From Thaumasiovibrio occultus (GTDB lineage Bacteria > Pseudomonadota > Gammaproteobacteria > Enterobacterales > Vibrionaceae): a DNA stretch of 64,000 nt. This document shows, piece by piece, positions 55,370-64,000 of the stretch (positions are counted from its first letter, which is position 1; every line of letters begins with the position of its first letter). Both the position numbers and the translations under genes were made by a program. The notes beneath the pieces are model-generated. The model ran no database searches and was not told where the DNA came from. It worked only from the letters and a program-made list of their open reading frames with translations. The stretch covers positions 234,995 through 298,994 of the forward strand of contig AP023053.1 of assembly GCA_019703815.1 (NCBI GenBank), written 5' to 3'.

Positions 55370-55399
55370 AAAAGAAAAGGCGTGCTTTGTGCACGCCTT
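55370..55399 (-). terminator. terminator after the first SUFU gene
   Basis: On the minus strand AAGGCGTGC and GCACGCCTT pair around five bases and are followed by TTCTTTTTCC. Confidence 0.8.
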
Positions 55400-55426
55400 G
55401 AATGATTAACTGCTTGGCATTGCCAA

Positions 55427-56401
55427 TTAACGCCAACGCTTAATGTTGTAGCAGCTGCCGTTTTCATCTTTAAGGAAGTAATCCTCAATGCTGAAATAGA
55501 CGCTGTCAAATTCATCAAGGGTAAAGCGAGCACGACGATGAGTGAGGTGATCGACAAATTGCGCGTACATGTTAGGTGTTACGCTCACTTCAACCCACGT
55601 ATGGTCAACGCCTTTGATCCCGGGTTCGTCGCTTGGGATCAAGCTAATGCGTTTGTCGCCTTGAACGATGTTAACTTGTTTGCCATGCGGTAGACGGCCC
55701 GGCAAAATCGCATCCAAGTACTCGGCGGCCATTGCATCAAACTCGATGCTCGCACGGTTAGCACTAGCGTCGTTGATCACGAAATCAATCTTGCCACAGG
55801 GTACGTTTTCCATGTCAGAGCCATCGGTGTCGCTGCCACGTGCAACTGCCGCTGCGATGTTTTCGTTTTTCATTACGCTAAAACGGCGTAGATCAATGAT
55901 GTGATTTTTCACTTGGAACGCGAGTAATTGCGCAATTTTCTCTGCTTTCCACGCATGGGCCGCGAGTGCTTCATCTTGGGTAATACCGGCGACACAGATA
56001 AATGGTGTTTCGCCGTTATTTTCAAGTTCAGGATCCGCGACAAAAAACAGTGATGTTAAGAAGCAATCAGCTTCGGCGACCAATGGGGCATCTAAAGGAA
56101 GGACTTGTCCCAACTCGAAGCTTTGTTTTTTATTGAAGACATCACGCGACATTGACTTGAGCAACTCAACCGCCCATTTCGGCGCGGTGTCGTCTTCGCT
56201 CGCGATACGCATGGTAAGTTCATAACCAAACGAATGAAAACCTTTGGTGACCAATAACCAGTGCGCGGTTGGCGCACTCATTTTATAGGCTGAGATGTTA
56301 TCGAGCGGCAGATCGCCACCGAATTCAAATGGCAGTTCTGGTTGGAATACGTCAGGTGTAATACCTGCGGTCAGTGTGTCGAGAGAGACCAAATTACTCA
56401 T
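55427..56401 (-). CDS. Suppressor-of-fused (SUFU) domain protein, copy 1
   Basis: The 324 residues begin MSNLVSLDTLTAGITPDVFQ and carry SUFU hallmarks: PELPFEFGGDLPLDNISAYK, HWLLVTKGF, YELTMRI and FFVADPELEN. The animal SUFU controls Hedgehog signalling. Bacterial relatives include predicted immunity proteins of polymorphic toxins, but many stand alone with unknown role. It is a paralogue of the gene at 57195, about 800 bp away on the same strand. AAGGTG lies four bases before the ATG. No toxin was found near it. Confidence 0.82.
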   Translation of the reverse strand: MSNLVSLDTLTAGITPDVFQPELPFEFGGDLPLDNISAYKMSAPTAHWLLVTKGFHSFGYELTMRIASEDDTAPKWAVELLKSMSRDVFNKKQSFELGQVLPLDAPLVAEADCFLTSLFFVADPELENNGETPFICVAGITQDEALAAHAWKAEKIAQLLAFQVKNHIIDLRRFSVMKNENIAAAVARGSDTDGSDMENVPCGKIDFVINDASANRASIEFDAMAAEYLDAILPGRLPHGKQVNIVQGDKRISLIPSDEPGIKGVDHTWVEVSVTPNMYAQFVDHLTHRRARFTLDEFDSVYFSIEDYFLKDENGSCYNIKRWR

Positions 56402-56711
56402 TTTTCACCTTACAGTTTTTATTATTAGGTAGCGGGACTTTTTAATAAACCGCACACAATCAATGTATCAAAACCATAATAGCCATATTTATTCTTGCTA
56501 AAGATCACTATTTATTGTCGAGTGACAGTTCGTCGATCTGTAGTGATAAACCTGTAAATAGAAAGGGTGGTGTTGCAGGAATTATGCGTTGTTTCTCTCA
56601 TAATCCGGTGATAAACCGATATCGCGTCTTAATTGATTATCTTGTCATTACGCTAAGGATATTATTGAAGAGTCACACGTTTGTATTTGCCTATTCAAGG
56701 AGGAAGGGGCT
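56402..56711. other. upstream region of the first SUFU gene
   Basis: This AT-rich region of about 310 bp separates the SUFU gene and the divergent small membrane protein gene. A 93-residue frame at 56515 overlaps the real small gene and was rejected. Only promoter-like sequence was seen. Confidence 0.4.
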
Positions 56712-56975
56712 ATGCAGCAAGAAAGAGATCCGCAAAGCCAAAAGCCACAGCGAAATAAAGCGCAGAGCCAGCGAGATGATATCGATCGATGGATAACGGC
56801 TTATCGCCACGTATTCTTCCAAGCTGTAGGGGCAGTAATGATGGCTTGGGCCGGGGCGTTGGGAACGCTGCACGCAGAATCGTCGATGATTTCACTGCTG
56901 GGCTTTTGTATTTTCATTTACGGCAGCTGTTTACGCGCAAAGATCAAAGGCCCATTTGATAAAGACCAACCTTAA
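56712..56975 (+). CDS. small membrane protein (87 aa)
   Basis: An N-terminal hydrophilic Gln/Arg/Lys-rich segment (MQQERDPQSQKPQRNKAQSQ) precedes two predicted helices (FFQAVGAVMMAWAGALG, MISLLGFCIFIYGSCL). AAGGAGGAAGG lies before the ATG. The family is not recognised. It sits between the two SUFU paralogues but on the opposite strand, so a link is only positional. Confidence 0.6.
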   Translation: MQQERDPQSQKPQRNKAQSQRDDIDRWITAYRHVFFQAVGAVMMAWAGALGTLHAESSMISLLGFCIFIYGSCLRAKIKGPFDKDQP

Positions 56976-57057
56976 AAAAGACGACTGAAGAAAGGAAAAA
57001 CCTCTTCGTTCGTCACTCAACCTCACTTTCGAGGCTTACATCAGTTGCAGACCCAAT

Positions 57058-57113
57058 AAAAATCCCCTTGCTCAACGTAGGTGATATACCTAGTGCTGAT
57101 GCAAGGGGATTCT
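57058..57113 (-). terminator. terminator after the second SUFU gene
   Basis: On the minus strand AATCCCCTTGC and GCAAGGGGATT pair with a long loop, which contains a second small inverted repeat (AGGT and ACCT), followed by a T run. Confidence 0.8.
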
Positions 57114-57194
57114 CGTGCGGTTGCTGATCTGCTGCGGGTTTACCGCCAGCAGGATCGGCTTATGAGATTAACGTTTATCTCTATGCGCTAGCGC

Positions 57195-58163
57195 TTAACG
57201 CCACTGCTTAACGCCAACAGTACGGCCTTCTGCATCTTTGATGTAGTAGTCGTTAACGTTGAAAGCAATATCTTCAAATTCTTCAAAGAAGAAGCGCTTA
57301 ACGCGAGTTTTCAGGTGAGCCATAAACTGTTGGTACATGCTATCTGTCATGTACAACTCTACCCACGTATCGTCTACACCGCGTACACGACATTCGTCGC
57401 TTGGAATAAACGCAACGTTGTGCTCATCGCTGATCACTTGGATAGGTTTACCGTGCGGCAGACGACCCGGCATGATCGCTTCTAGGTATTCAGCCGCCAA
57501 CGCATCGATTTCGATGTAGCAGCTTTTGTCGTCATGTACGTTGAACATGATGCGGCCACAAGGTACGGCTTCGGTATCAGAGCCATCAGCGTCACGGCCA
57601 CGTGTCACTGCTGCTGCGATGTTTTCGTTTTTCAGTACCGTGAATCGGCGAACATCAATAATGTGGTGCGGTACTTGGAAGCCAAGTAGCTGAGCGATTT
57701 TCTCCGCTTTCCAGCCACGTGCAGCCAGTGCTTCGTCGTGGGTAATTGCTGCAACGCTAAGGTACGGCAGTTCGCCATTCGCCTCTAGTTGGGTGTCAGC
57801 AACAAAGAATAGGGTGTCTAAGAAACAGTCAGAGGCGTTAACAACCGGCGTGTTTAGCGACAGAATATTACCAAGCTCAAAGCCTTTTTTGCGGTTGAAT
57901 GCGTGACGCGCTAGGGTTTTTAAAATTTCTACCGCCCATTGTGGCACGTTGTCTTCATCGCCAGCCACACGCATGGTTAGCTCAAAACCAAACGGCGCAA
58001 AACCTTTGGTAACGACAAGCCAGTGCGCGCTAGGCTCACTCATTTTGTACGCAGAGATGTTTTCAAGTGGTAAATCACCACCAAATTCGAAAGGAAGTTC
58101 CGGTTGAAAGACTTCTGGAGTTAGGCCAGAGGTTAGCGTTTCAAGCGATACTAAGTTACTCAT
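57195..58163 (-). CDS. Suppressor-of-fused (SUFU) domain protein, copy 2
   Basis: The 322 residues start MSNLVSLETLTSGLTPEVFQ and share long identical stretches with copy 1 (PELPFEFGGDLPL, NENIAAAV, LPHGK). Copies differ in the middle and in charge. ATG 58163 has AGGTG upstream, as in copy 1; the longer GTG start is less good. Duplication with divergence is clear. The function is unknown; in polymorphic-toxin systems SUFU acts as an immunity domain. Confidence 0.82.
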   Translation of the reverse strand: MSNLVSLETLTSGLTPEVFQPELPFEFGGDLPLENISAYKMSEPSAHWLVVTKGFAPFGFELTMRVAGDEDNVPQWAVEILKTLARHAFNRKKGFELGNILSLNTPVVNASDCFLDTLFFVADTQLEANGELPYLSVAAITHDEALAARGWKAEKIAQLLGFQVPHHIIDVRRFTVLKNENIAAAVTRGRDADGSDTEAVPCGRIMFNVHDDKSCYIEIDALAAEYLEAIMPGRLPHGKPIQVISDEHNVAFIPSDECRVRGVDDTWVELYMTDSMYQQFMAHLKTRVKRFFFEEFEDIAFNVNDYYIKDAEGRTVGVKQWR

Positions 58164-58616
58164 TTTGTTCACCTACCGATATTGTTCAGTTATAAAACGC
58201 TGTGTCACCGCACAGCTTGATAAATCAGTCAAAACCTTAACGGAGTTTGTTTTGAGTATCGAAACTAAATAGGAATAAGCGCCCCGTTCAGCGAGCCAAT
58301 CGATATCCTTGATGATAAAAATGAAATTTATTCTCATTGACTTGCGTGACGTGTCGAAATTATTCCGTACGATTTAGAAGGTAATTAATGGATAGTTCTG
58401 TTATTAGGATGTGAATGCCGATGAGTTGCTGTTTTGTATATACATGAGAGTGTTTTATCGCGGAAAACGTGGGTGTTGACGTAGAGCGATTGTCTAGATG
58501 CGACAGGGCGAAGACGTTAGTTGTGAGCTCTCAGGCTTCTGACTATCGTGAGGAGTTGAAGGCAGCAAGGCATGAGAATGAAAAGCAGAGGGGAGATGGC
58601 CTAGTTGTGTGCGGCG
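58164..58616. other. intergenic region upstream of the second SUFU gene
   Basis: No gene was found in about 450 bp. TGAAATTTATTCTCA at 58322-58336 resembles an inverted Fur site (11 of 14), about 160 bp from the SUFU start. The rest is AT-rich promoter-like DNA. Confidence 0.35.
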
Positions 58617-58655
58617 TGAAGAAAAAGCTAACCCGCCAGTGGTCCTGACGGGCTA
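58617..58655 (-). terminator. terminator after the 234-residue gene
   Basis: On the minus strand CTAGCCCGTCAG and CTGGCGGGTTAG form a stem with one mismatch around a five-base loop, followed by CTTTTTC. Confidence 0.8.
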
Positions 58656-58664
58656 GTGAAAGAG

Positions 58665-59369
58665 CTACGCGACTTGTAGCGCTTTTTGCGATTTTCTTTC
58701 CGACAGGTAGCCGATCAGATTGCGCCACGGCGCAACAGAGCGGTAGGTCAAACACAGTGCGCCGTAAAAGGTGAGTGCTCGCATATGGTTTTCGTCAATG
58801 TCGGGTTTAACAAAGCCTTTTTCTAACAGCGCATTGGATTCCTCTGCCATATGCTGTTGAATTACCTCTAAACCGTTCTCTACATCAAAGTCGACACGCT
58901 TGGCGTTTTTCTCATATTGGGTACGTAAACGTAAGAAAATGGCCAATAAGTCTGCCGGATCCATCAATTTCGGGAAACGGTAGTTTGTTTTGATCGGCAC
59001 CGTATAAGGTTGCGGCAAGGGGTTGTTGGAGACTTCCAAGGTCGTGCCGTCAGAGAAGTACTGGCTAAATTCCACATAACCAAGTTGTTCGGTGCCATTG
59101 TTCGCCGACATGCATACGGCAACGATTTTTAAGTCGTCATGCCAGAAGAGTCGGCAAAAGGTGTCGCAGTCAGGTGCTTCAAGCACAGCAGAGCCAATCG
59201 AACGAAAGCGTAACTGATCGAAGCCGTGAGCGGCTTGGATGAGATCATCAGGCATTTCCGCCATGCATTCTTCATCGCTGATCTGTCTTAATGGTGCTCC
59301 GGCATTGAGCTTAGTGCCTTTCCAGACCACGAATGGACCAAGAGTGTTCATGAGCAAGGTATTTAGCAC
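58665..59369 (-). CDS. hypothetical protein (234 aa) next to the SUFU pair
   Basis: The product is soluble, without signal peptide. It contains SQYFSDGTTLEVSNNPLPQP and NYRFPKLMDPADLLAIFL, then a long helix (FDVENGLEVIQQHMAEESNA). GTG 59369 has AAGGGGG four bases upstream. The family is not recognised. It follows in the same direction as the SUFU genes, about 500 bp upstream of copy 2, and has its own terminator. Confidence 0.6.
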   Translation of the reverse strand: MLNTLLMNTLGPFVVWKGTKLNAGAPLRQISDEECMAEMPDDLIQAAHGFDQLRFRSIGSAVLEAPDCDTFCRLFWHDDLKIVAVCMSANNGTEQLGYVEFSQYFSDGTTLEVSNNPLPQPYTVPIKTNYRFPKLMDPADLLAIFLRLRTQYEKNAKRVDFDVENGLEVIQQHMAEESNALLEKGFVKPDIDENHMRALTFYGALCLTYRSVAPWRNLIGYLSERKSQKALQVA

Positions 59370-59830
59370 GGTGCCCCCTTTTAATATCTTTATGACTGGG
59401 TCGGGTTATTACTTGGGTCAATTTGTATATTTATGTTTATTTCATTAACAAAAATAATTCACCGCCATTATGTGCATTTTATTCATTCGCAGAGAATAAC
59501 TGTTTGAATAAAATATACGTAACCATGATGTAAATCTCAATTACCCATGTATTGAGTGAAATATCTATGTCTTCTTTATGAAATAAAGATACACAAAGCG
59601 GGCATAGAGTCCTTCAGGGTATATGCTGCTATTTCTCTATCAGTATCCAGCAGTTATCAATTTGTGCTGAATAGATGCCAAAGGCCGATAAAAGGCAATG
59701 CGTATATAGCCTGTGGCGAAATACGGCGGTTAAGCTTGTCGTTCAGGGAGTGTTAACTCAAACACGATAATTAATTTAGGCATGGAAATTATAGACCGCG
59801 AGAAAACAATAACAGTAGATCTCAGCAGTC
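59370..59830. other. intergenic region, no gene seen
   Basis: The region is AT-rich with a 66-residue plus-strand frame at 59556-59756 that looks like chance. AGTGTT and AACACT-like short repeats occur near 59750 without clear meaning. Confidence 0.35.
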
Positions 59831-59873
59831 AATATAAATATTAAATCTCCATGAGGTATTTAATATTTATATT
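59831..59873. repeat. perfect 16-bp AT-only inverted repeat
   Basis: AATATAAATATTAAAT (59831-59846) and its exact reverse complement (59858-59873) enclose an 11-base loop CTCCATGAGGT. It lies downstream of the lipoprotein gene (minus strand) with no T run after it, so it may be a processing hairpin or protein-binding site. Confidence 0.7.
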
Positions 59874-59901
59874 ATTAGAACCATAGGGGATTCATTGTGG
59901 T

Positions 59902-60291
59902 TTAGTATGAGTCATACGCGTCGTACCACGCATCAACGGTGTCACCATCAACACGGTTGCCATAAATACCATCCCAACGCAGTTGTTGCTCATCCATTGA
60001 TAGCTTTAATACGGTATCAGTGCCGCTGAGTTGAAGGCCGTTCTCAACGACCACCAAAGCTTGAGGGGAGGCGCTGTTCACGACACTATCGGCAAACCAG
60101 TATTGACCCTCGTCGTAGGTGATCATCGCAATGAGCTCGCTACCGCCAATGTTTTTCGAGTACAGGTAGTAGCCAAGAAATTGATCGCGCTCGCCAGCAG
60201 CGTCGCTGCTCTGTACCGGATCTTCACTGCAACCCAAGGTTGCAGCAACCGTTAAAGTGATGGCCAGCCACTGAACTAATGTCCGTTTCAT
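59902..60291 (-). CDS. putative lipoprotein (129 aa)
   Basis: The N-terminus MKRTLVQWLAITLTVAATLG ends with a lipobox (TLGC). The mature domain is small, acidic and beta-rich (YYLYSKNIGGSELIAMITYD), with a Trp/Asp-rich C-terminus (DAWYDAYDSY). The family is not recognised. The site before the ATG contains AGAGGAT. Confidence 0.6.
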   Translation of the reverse strand: MKRTLVQWLAITLTVAATLGCSEDPVQSSDAAGERDQFLGYYLYSKNIGGSELIAMITYDEGQYWFADSVVNSASPQALVVVENGLQLSGTDTVLKLSMDEQQLRWDGIYGNRVDGDTVDAWYDAYDSY

Positions 60292-60513
60292 CGTGAATAT
60301 CCTCTTTTTTTTTTATGATGTTACAAAGGCTAGCACAGTGAAATCGGACAACAGATCGGGTCAGTGAAACTTAAAATAAATCGATAGAAAAGGGCTGTTT
60401 TCAGCCTTGAAATGCTGATGTACCTGATCCGTTTAGCAAAAAGTTTTGACGATAAAACAAAGCGCTACGCATGGGGCGAGTGGTACACCCCACGTAATAA
60501 ATATTGATGGCAA

Positions 60514-61392
60514 TTAACCCTGACGCCATTTGTGAAAAGCCGTGATCAGCAGAACTAATACCGCACCGGCGAGCAACCCAACGGCGCCATTCAACAGGGT
60601 AGGCAGCAAAGTAGAGACGATTTTACCAATCCCTGGGATTGCCACCGACTCCAGTGAGGCATGTTCAATCCAATGGCCGATGCTATGAACGCCGTGCGTG
60701 AGAATACCGCCACCGACGAGAAACATCGCGGCAGTGCCGACAACCGACAGGGTTTTCATCAGCCACGGCGCAAAGGCAAGCAAGGCTTTGCCGAGGTGTT
60801 TTAACGCATTGGCTTTCTGGCTGAAATAGAGGCCGACGTCATCGATTTTGACGATCACGGCCACAAGGCCATACACCCCAATCGTCATGGCGATAGCAAT
60901 CGCGGACATGGTTAACACTTGGGTGAGGAAAGGCTCGGCCGCGACAACCCCTAAGGTCAGGACAATGATTTCGGCGGAGAGGATAAAGTCGGTACGGATT
61001 GCCCCTTTTATCTTTTCTGCTTCGGTGGTTGGGGGCGCTTTGGTGTCGTGCTGGGGATGTAGCCAGCGACCTAAGATCTTTTCCGCGCCTTCAAAGCAAA
61101 GAAACAACCCGCCGAGCATTAACAGTGGGGTGATCAGCCAAGACGCAAAGGCACTGATCGCGAGTGCCGCCGGCACTAAAATCACTTTGTTTAACAGTGA
61201 TCCCTTGGCAACGGACCACACCACGGGCAATTCACGGGCGGCCGACACCCCGGTCACTTGCTGGGCATTCAACGCGAGATCATCACCCAGCACACCGGCG
61301 GTTTTCTTTGCTGCGACTTTGCTCATTACCGATACGTCATCGAGAAGGGCTGTGATATCATCCAGCAACGTAAGTAAGCTCGCACCTGCCAT
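60514..61392 (-). CDS. DUF808 inner-membrane protein, YedI family
   Basis: The 292 residues start [20 protein letters not shown], the standard DUF808 opening, followed by [20 protein letters not shown] and [19 protein letters not shown]. It has several hydrophobic helices. E. coli YedI is the reference member and its function is unknown. It is transcribed alone. Confidence 0.88.
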   Translation of the reverse strand: MAGASLLTLLDDITALLDDVSVMSKVAAKKTAGVLGDDLALNAQQVTGVSAARELPVVWSVAKGSLLNKVILVPAALAISAFASWLITPLLMLGGLFLCFEGAEKILGRWLHPQHDTKAPPTTEAEKIKGAIRTDFILSAEIIVLTLGVVAAEPFLTQVLTMSAIAIAMTIGVYGLVAVIVKIDDVGLYFSQKANALKHLGKALLAFAPWLMKTLSVVGTAAMFLVGGGILTHGVHSIGHWIEHASLESVAIPGIGKIVSTLLPTLLNGAVGLLAGAVLVLLITAFHKWRQG

Positions 61393-61689
61393 TATTTACA
61401 CCTCGTTACATATTTGTAATATTTATTAACAATAAGCTGGTATGTTAACGCCTGTTAACGGGAATGGAAGGTGTTGGCGCAAGAAATTTGACAATAAAGT
61501 ACGCCAAGAGTGTACATCCTGCCTCAGTTTGTTATTTCTTTCTGCTGCTAGATGATCTTAAAAAGAAAGAGAGCGAACGGATATCAGCACCCTGCACACA
61601 CATCGCAGACGATGGCCCGTGGTTGCCAATAAAACTATCTAATGAAGTGTTGCCACCAGGTGACATTGTTCGAATAAAAAGAGTAATAG
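61393..61689. other. intergenic region upstream of a hypothetical gene
   Basis: A frame at 61464-61706 ends KRVIDEKNR and overlaps the next gene by 17 bp; it has no start signal and was not accepted. Otherwise only promoter-like sequence is seen. Confidence 0.3.
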
Positions 61690-62073
61690 ATGAAAAAAAT
61701 CGCTGATTATAAGCATAAGTTTGTCGGTCGTAAGACCAATGTGGAAGGCGTGTGCCGTGTTCGCGTCTTTTTAGATGAAGCGACAAGCAAGTACGTCGCG
61801 GTGTGTACTCACCTTGCTGAGAACCGTTATAAAGCCTGCTCTTACCAAAGTTTGGTGCCAATCCTAAAACAAGTGAAGCAAGACACTTTGGCGGCAGCGA
61901 ACGATGACGATATCGTTTGGATTGATCATTCCCCGTTTGATGTGGGCCCTGAATATGGCAAACACCGTTTGGGTGTGGTGAAAAACTTAGATCAACCTTG
62001 TCCAGACTGGCGTCATGTTGGTACCACTGATCTTAAATCTCTGACGGGATTGGAGTTTAAAGAGCTCGCTTAA
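61690..62073 (+). CDS. conserved-looking hypothetical protein (127 aa)
   Basis: The product (MKKIADYKHKFVGRKTNVEG and onwards) is soluble, with a single domain, Cys/His-containing (AVCTHLAEN, KACSYQSLVP, DHSPFDVGPEYGKHR). The ribosome-binding site is AGAGTAAT. It is not recognised as a named family. It ends at a strong terminator. Confidence 0.6.
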   Translation: MKKIADYKHKFVGRKTNVEGVCRVRVFLDEATSKYVAVCTHLAENRYKACSYQSLVPILKQVKQDTLAAANDDDIVWIDHSPFDVGPEYGKHRLGVVKNLDQPCPDWRHVGTTDLKSLTGLEFKELA

Positions 62074-62105
62074 TTGCTGGGTAGAAAGCCTAATTTGCCC
62101 AAAAC

Positions 62106-62138
62106 AAAAAGCCCGCGCTATGGCGTCGGGCTTTTTTT
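62106..62138. terminator. terminator after the 127-residue gene
   Basis: AAAAGCCCG and CGGGCTTTTTTT pair around a 12-base inner stem-loop (CGCTATGGCG) with Ts on the plus strand and As on the minus strand. Confidence 0.88.
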
Positions 62139-62205
62139 GTACGTCAAACGTTACTGTTTGAAACCGCAACGTTGGGCGTGTGCACCACCGTATCAAGCGA
62201 TCTCG

Positions 62206-62565
62206 TTAGATCGGATCGATGTAGCCGAAGTAGTCTGCAAACAAAGAGCCTTGTGCTGAAACGATCTCTTTTGATTGCAACGCGCTCAGGCGTTCTTGTG
62301 GCGTGGTGAAATTCGGGATGTCGTTAAAAAAAGTAATAATGGTAATAAAATGCGCCAGTGCCGCTTTCATTTGCGCATTGGCCGTTTCACTAAAAAGGCC
62401 AAACTTTTCCGGTAAGGTGTAACCAAGGCGCGGAGTGATAAAAGAAGCGAAAAGCACGGTGGCCAAATGCTCACGGACATCCGTATCGCCGATTTCTGGG
62501 TTATCTTTAGCAATACCATCAAACTCATCCAAGAGAGTGATCACTGCGTCGTTAAACTGATCCAT
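62206..62565 (-). CDS. hypothetical protein (119 aa)
   Basis: An all-helical soluble protein (MDQFNDAVITLLDEFDGIAK, ATVLFASFITPRLGY, ALAHFITIITFFNDIPN). No signal peptide, membrane segment or recognised family. It converges with the preceding gene and does not overlap its neighbours. Confidence 0.55.
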   Translation of the reverse strand: MDQFNDAVITLLDEFDGIAKDNPEIGDTDVREHLATVLFASFITPRLGYTLPEKFGLFSETANAQMKAALAHFITIITFFNDIPNFTTPQERLSALQSKEIVSAQGSLFADYFGYIDPI

Positions 62566-62807
62566 AGTTCATTCCTTTGATGGATAAGGTCGTCTTGACC
62601 TTATTGATAACTATAGTAATAAAAATGTTACGAAAACGAAATGACAGTATTGCGAGTCTAATCGCACGGTTAGTTCAATATCGGTTAGCATATAACGGTG
62701 AGAACTCGTATAAGACGAGCAAAATATGTCGAAAAATCGCATGGTTAACCTTTTTTCTTCGTTAGCAGCACGCACGTTATCTTTATTTATTGAATTTAGG
62801 CTTTTGA

Positions 62808-63776
62808 ATGACACTAAAATTTGCCACGTGGAATCTTCTTAACTTTCTGGCTCCCCCCTTTGCAGCGTATGAGATGGAAAATATCGCCACTCATGCCCAG
62901 TGGGAGAAAAAGTGCCGTTGGATTTCGATGATGCTGGCAGCAATAGATGCTGATGTGGTGGGGTTTCAAGAAGTGTTTAGCCAACAAGCATTGACCCAGT
63001 TATGCCAAGATGCTGGGCTGACGTACTTTGCAACGGTGGATCAGCCCCAGTGTCAGGACGGCCATGTTTGTAGCCATCCCGTGGTTGCGCTCGCCAGCCG
63101 TTATCCGATCGTCAAGGTCGAGACGGTCACTGAGGAGGCGGAGATCTTAAATGCGATTGGCATGAGCGCAGATTTTCACTTTCACCGTACACCGGTGGTT
63201 GCGACGATAGTGTTACCGCTGCTTGGCGAAACCAAAGTGTTTGTGGTGCACCTTAAATCTCAGCGCTCGCTTAACGATGAATTAGCGCCTGTTGCGGGTC
63301 AGTGGGGGGCGACGTTGCATCGAGGCACTGAAGCGATGTTGCTCGCTAATGCTGTCAATAACGAAACAATGCCTGTGGTGGTGATGGGGGATTTTAACCA
63401 AGGGTTGGACGGTGATAGTTTGCGCTCGTTGCGAGAGCAATGTGGGCTGACGGATAGCTGGCAATTATTCCAACGAAGCACTGCACTTGAACTGGCTGAA
63501 AACGACACTCAAGCGGCTCACATTCAAAGCGCGAATGAGGTTACTGTGTTGCCTGAGATTGGTCCACGCCCTGCGACCTTTTATTATGGTAACCAAGGGC
63601 TCATGCTCGATTATATTTTATTCTCGCGCCACTTTGATCCGAAGTGTCAAACCAGCATGGTAGATATCGCGCAATACCAATGTTGGGATCGCCACTTGGT
63701 CTCTCCGCAATTTGATATTGATGGCAGCAGTACCGACCACGCCATTGTGACCACCTCGTTTGTTGAACGTTGCTAG
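62808..63776 (+). CDS. endonuclease/exonuclease/phosphatase-family protein
   Basis: The 322 residues have the EEP fold motifs: Asn in TWNLLNF, Glu in VGFQEVFS, His in FVVHLKSQ, Asp and Asn in VMGDFNQGL, Asp in DYILFSRH and Asp-His in STDHAIV. These form the metal-dependent active site of DNase I-like hydrolases. No signal peptide is seen, so it may act inside the cell. The substrate (DNA, phospholipid or other phosphodiester) cannot be told. Confidence 0.85.
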   Translation: MTLKFATWNLLNFLAPPFAAYEMENIATHAQWEKKCRWISMMLAAIDADVVGFQEVFSQQALTQLCQDAGLTYFATVDQPQCQDGHVCSHPVVALASRYPIVKVETVTEEAEILNAIGMSADFHFHRTPVVATIVLPLLGETKVFVVHLKSQRSLNDELAPVAGQWGATLHRGTEAMLLANAVNNETMPVVVMGDFNQGLDGDSLRSLREQCGLTDSWQLFQRSTALELAENDTQAAHIQSANEVTVLPEIGPRPATFYYGNQGLMLDYILFSRHFDPKCQTSMVDIAQYQCWDRHLVSPQFDIDGSSTDHAIVTTSFVERC

Positions 63777-63865
63777 TGTGGCGCACAATGCCAGTGATAG
63801 ATTGGCGAGCGGGGAAAGTATGTCAGCGCTCGCCGTTACTAAGACAGTCAGATAGCGACTGGGGT

Positions 63866-64000
63866 TTACATATATCCCTGCAGTTCCATTAGTTTTAGGT
63901 ATGATGCCGTGAAGCGGTTCAAGGTGTATTCGGTCGCGTTGACGTTCACTTTAGCCCCACGTTTAAACGCATCGATGGTGCCAAGTCCAATCACGGTTGA
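63866..64000 (-). CDS. 3' end of a gene cut by the window edge
   Basis: The minus strand is open from the edge, reading VIGLGTIDAFKRGAKVNVNA and ending KLMELQGYM with TAA at 63866-63868, 44 codons. The residue pattern looks like genuine protein. An inverted repeat GGCGAGC/GCTCGCC (63804-63834) lies downstream without a T run. The family is not recognised from this piece. Confidence 0.6.
   Translation of the reverse strand, partial: STVIGLGTIDAFKRGAKVNVNATEYTLNRFTASYLKLMELQGYM

Noticed and set aside
55125-55436. A 103-residue minus-strand frame downstream of the first SUFU gene
   Set aside because: It spans the terminator and overlaps the SUFU gene end in another frame.
56515-56796. A 93-residue plus-strand frame
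   Set aside because: It overlaps the small membrane gene, which has a strong ribosome-binding site in another frame.
61464-61706. An 80-residue frame before the 127-residue gene
   Set aside because: Overlap with the next start, no ribosome-binding site and no recognised family.
1-64000. Possible tRNA, rRNA or CRISPR array
   Set aside because: No tRNA T-loop pattern, rRNA sequence or regularly spaced repeats were seen by eye; a tRNAscan-SE and CRISPR search would be decisive.

Overview
The window looks like a chromosomal segment of a Vibrionaceae-type gammaproteobacterium. The evidence is a VieS/VieA-type signalling pair, SpeG, YqfB, a PBPRA1643-type SEC-C protein, PntAB, a DcuC-type carrier, an integron-like cassette stretch and a 267-bp miniature repeat ending in TATACCCAAGT. 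The genus cannot be fixed by eye (Salinivibrio, Grimontia and Photobacterium are all possible). No rRNA, tRNA or CRISPR array was seen. All assignments come from reading motifs; no database search was run. Layout: 1-7.0 kb holds a Crp-family regulator, an orphan terminator that may end a small RNA, the vieSA-like pair (hybrid sensor kinase plus REC-EAL-LuxR regulator) and yqfB. 7.2-11.1 kb holds small hypothetical genes, a GNAT acetyltransferase and a SEC-C protein. 11.4-18.4 kb holds an hcxA-like dehydrogenase with a Fur-like box, then a TetR-MFP-RND efflux operon with two twin palindromic operators. 18.6-25.3 kb is the accessory region: short same-strand genes with attC-like sites between some of them (two frameshifted genes, two acetyltransferases, a DUF2007-like protein, a SUKH-3-like immunity protein, an AT-rich GT25-like glycosyltransferase). 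One acetyltransferase there is split by a 1229-bp IS3-family element with a GAC target duplication, and its reading frame can be restored exactly. 25.4-31 kb holds LysR/MATE and the non-oxidative pentose phosphate pair tal and tkt. 31.3-34.4 kb holds the miniature repeat and a hybrid histidine kinase whose phospho-acceptor His codon is a Gly codon. 35.4-42.4 kb holds pntAB, two exported hypotheticals, AraC/LysE and speG. 42.6-50.2 kb holds a large secreted metzincin-like protease with a propeller-like front half, a DcuC-family carrier with a divergent RpiR regulator, and a PhoD-like phosphatase. 50.3-54.8 kb holds an orphan pair of Dpp/Opp-type ABC ATPases under a Fur-like box, a cupin and a DacA-type carboxypeptidase. 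55.4-59.4 kb holds two paralogous Suppressor-of-fused (SUFU) proteins and an unrecognised 234-residue protein. 59.9-64 kb holds a lipoprotein, a DUF808 protein, hypotheticals, an endonuclease/exonuclease/phosphatase-fold enzyme and a truncated gene at the edge. The most interesting items are the IS-split cassette gene, the frameshifted cassette genes, the His-less kinase, the SUFU pair, the propeller-metzincin protease and the Fur-boxed orphan ABC ATPases. Nothing seen is a clearly new multi-gene system; the SUFU locus is the closest candidate.
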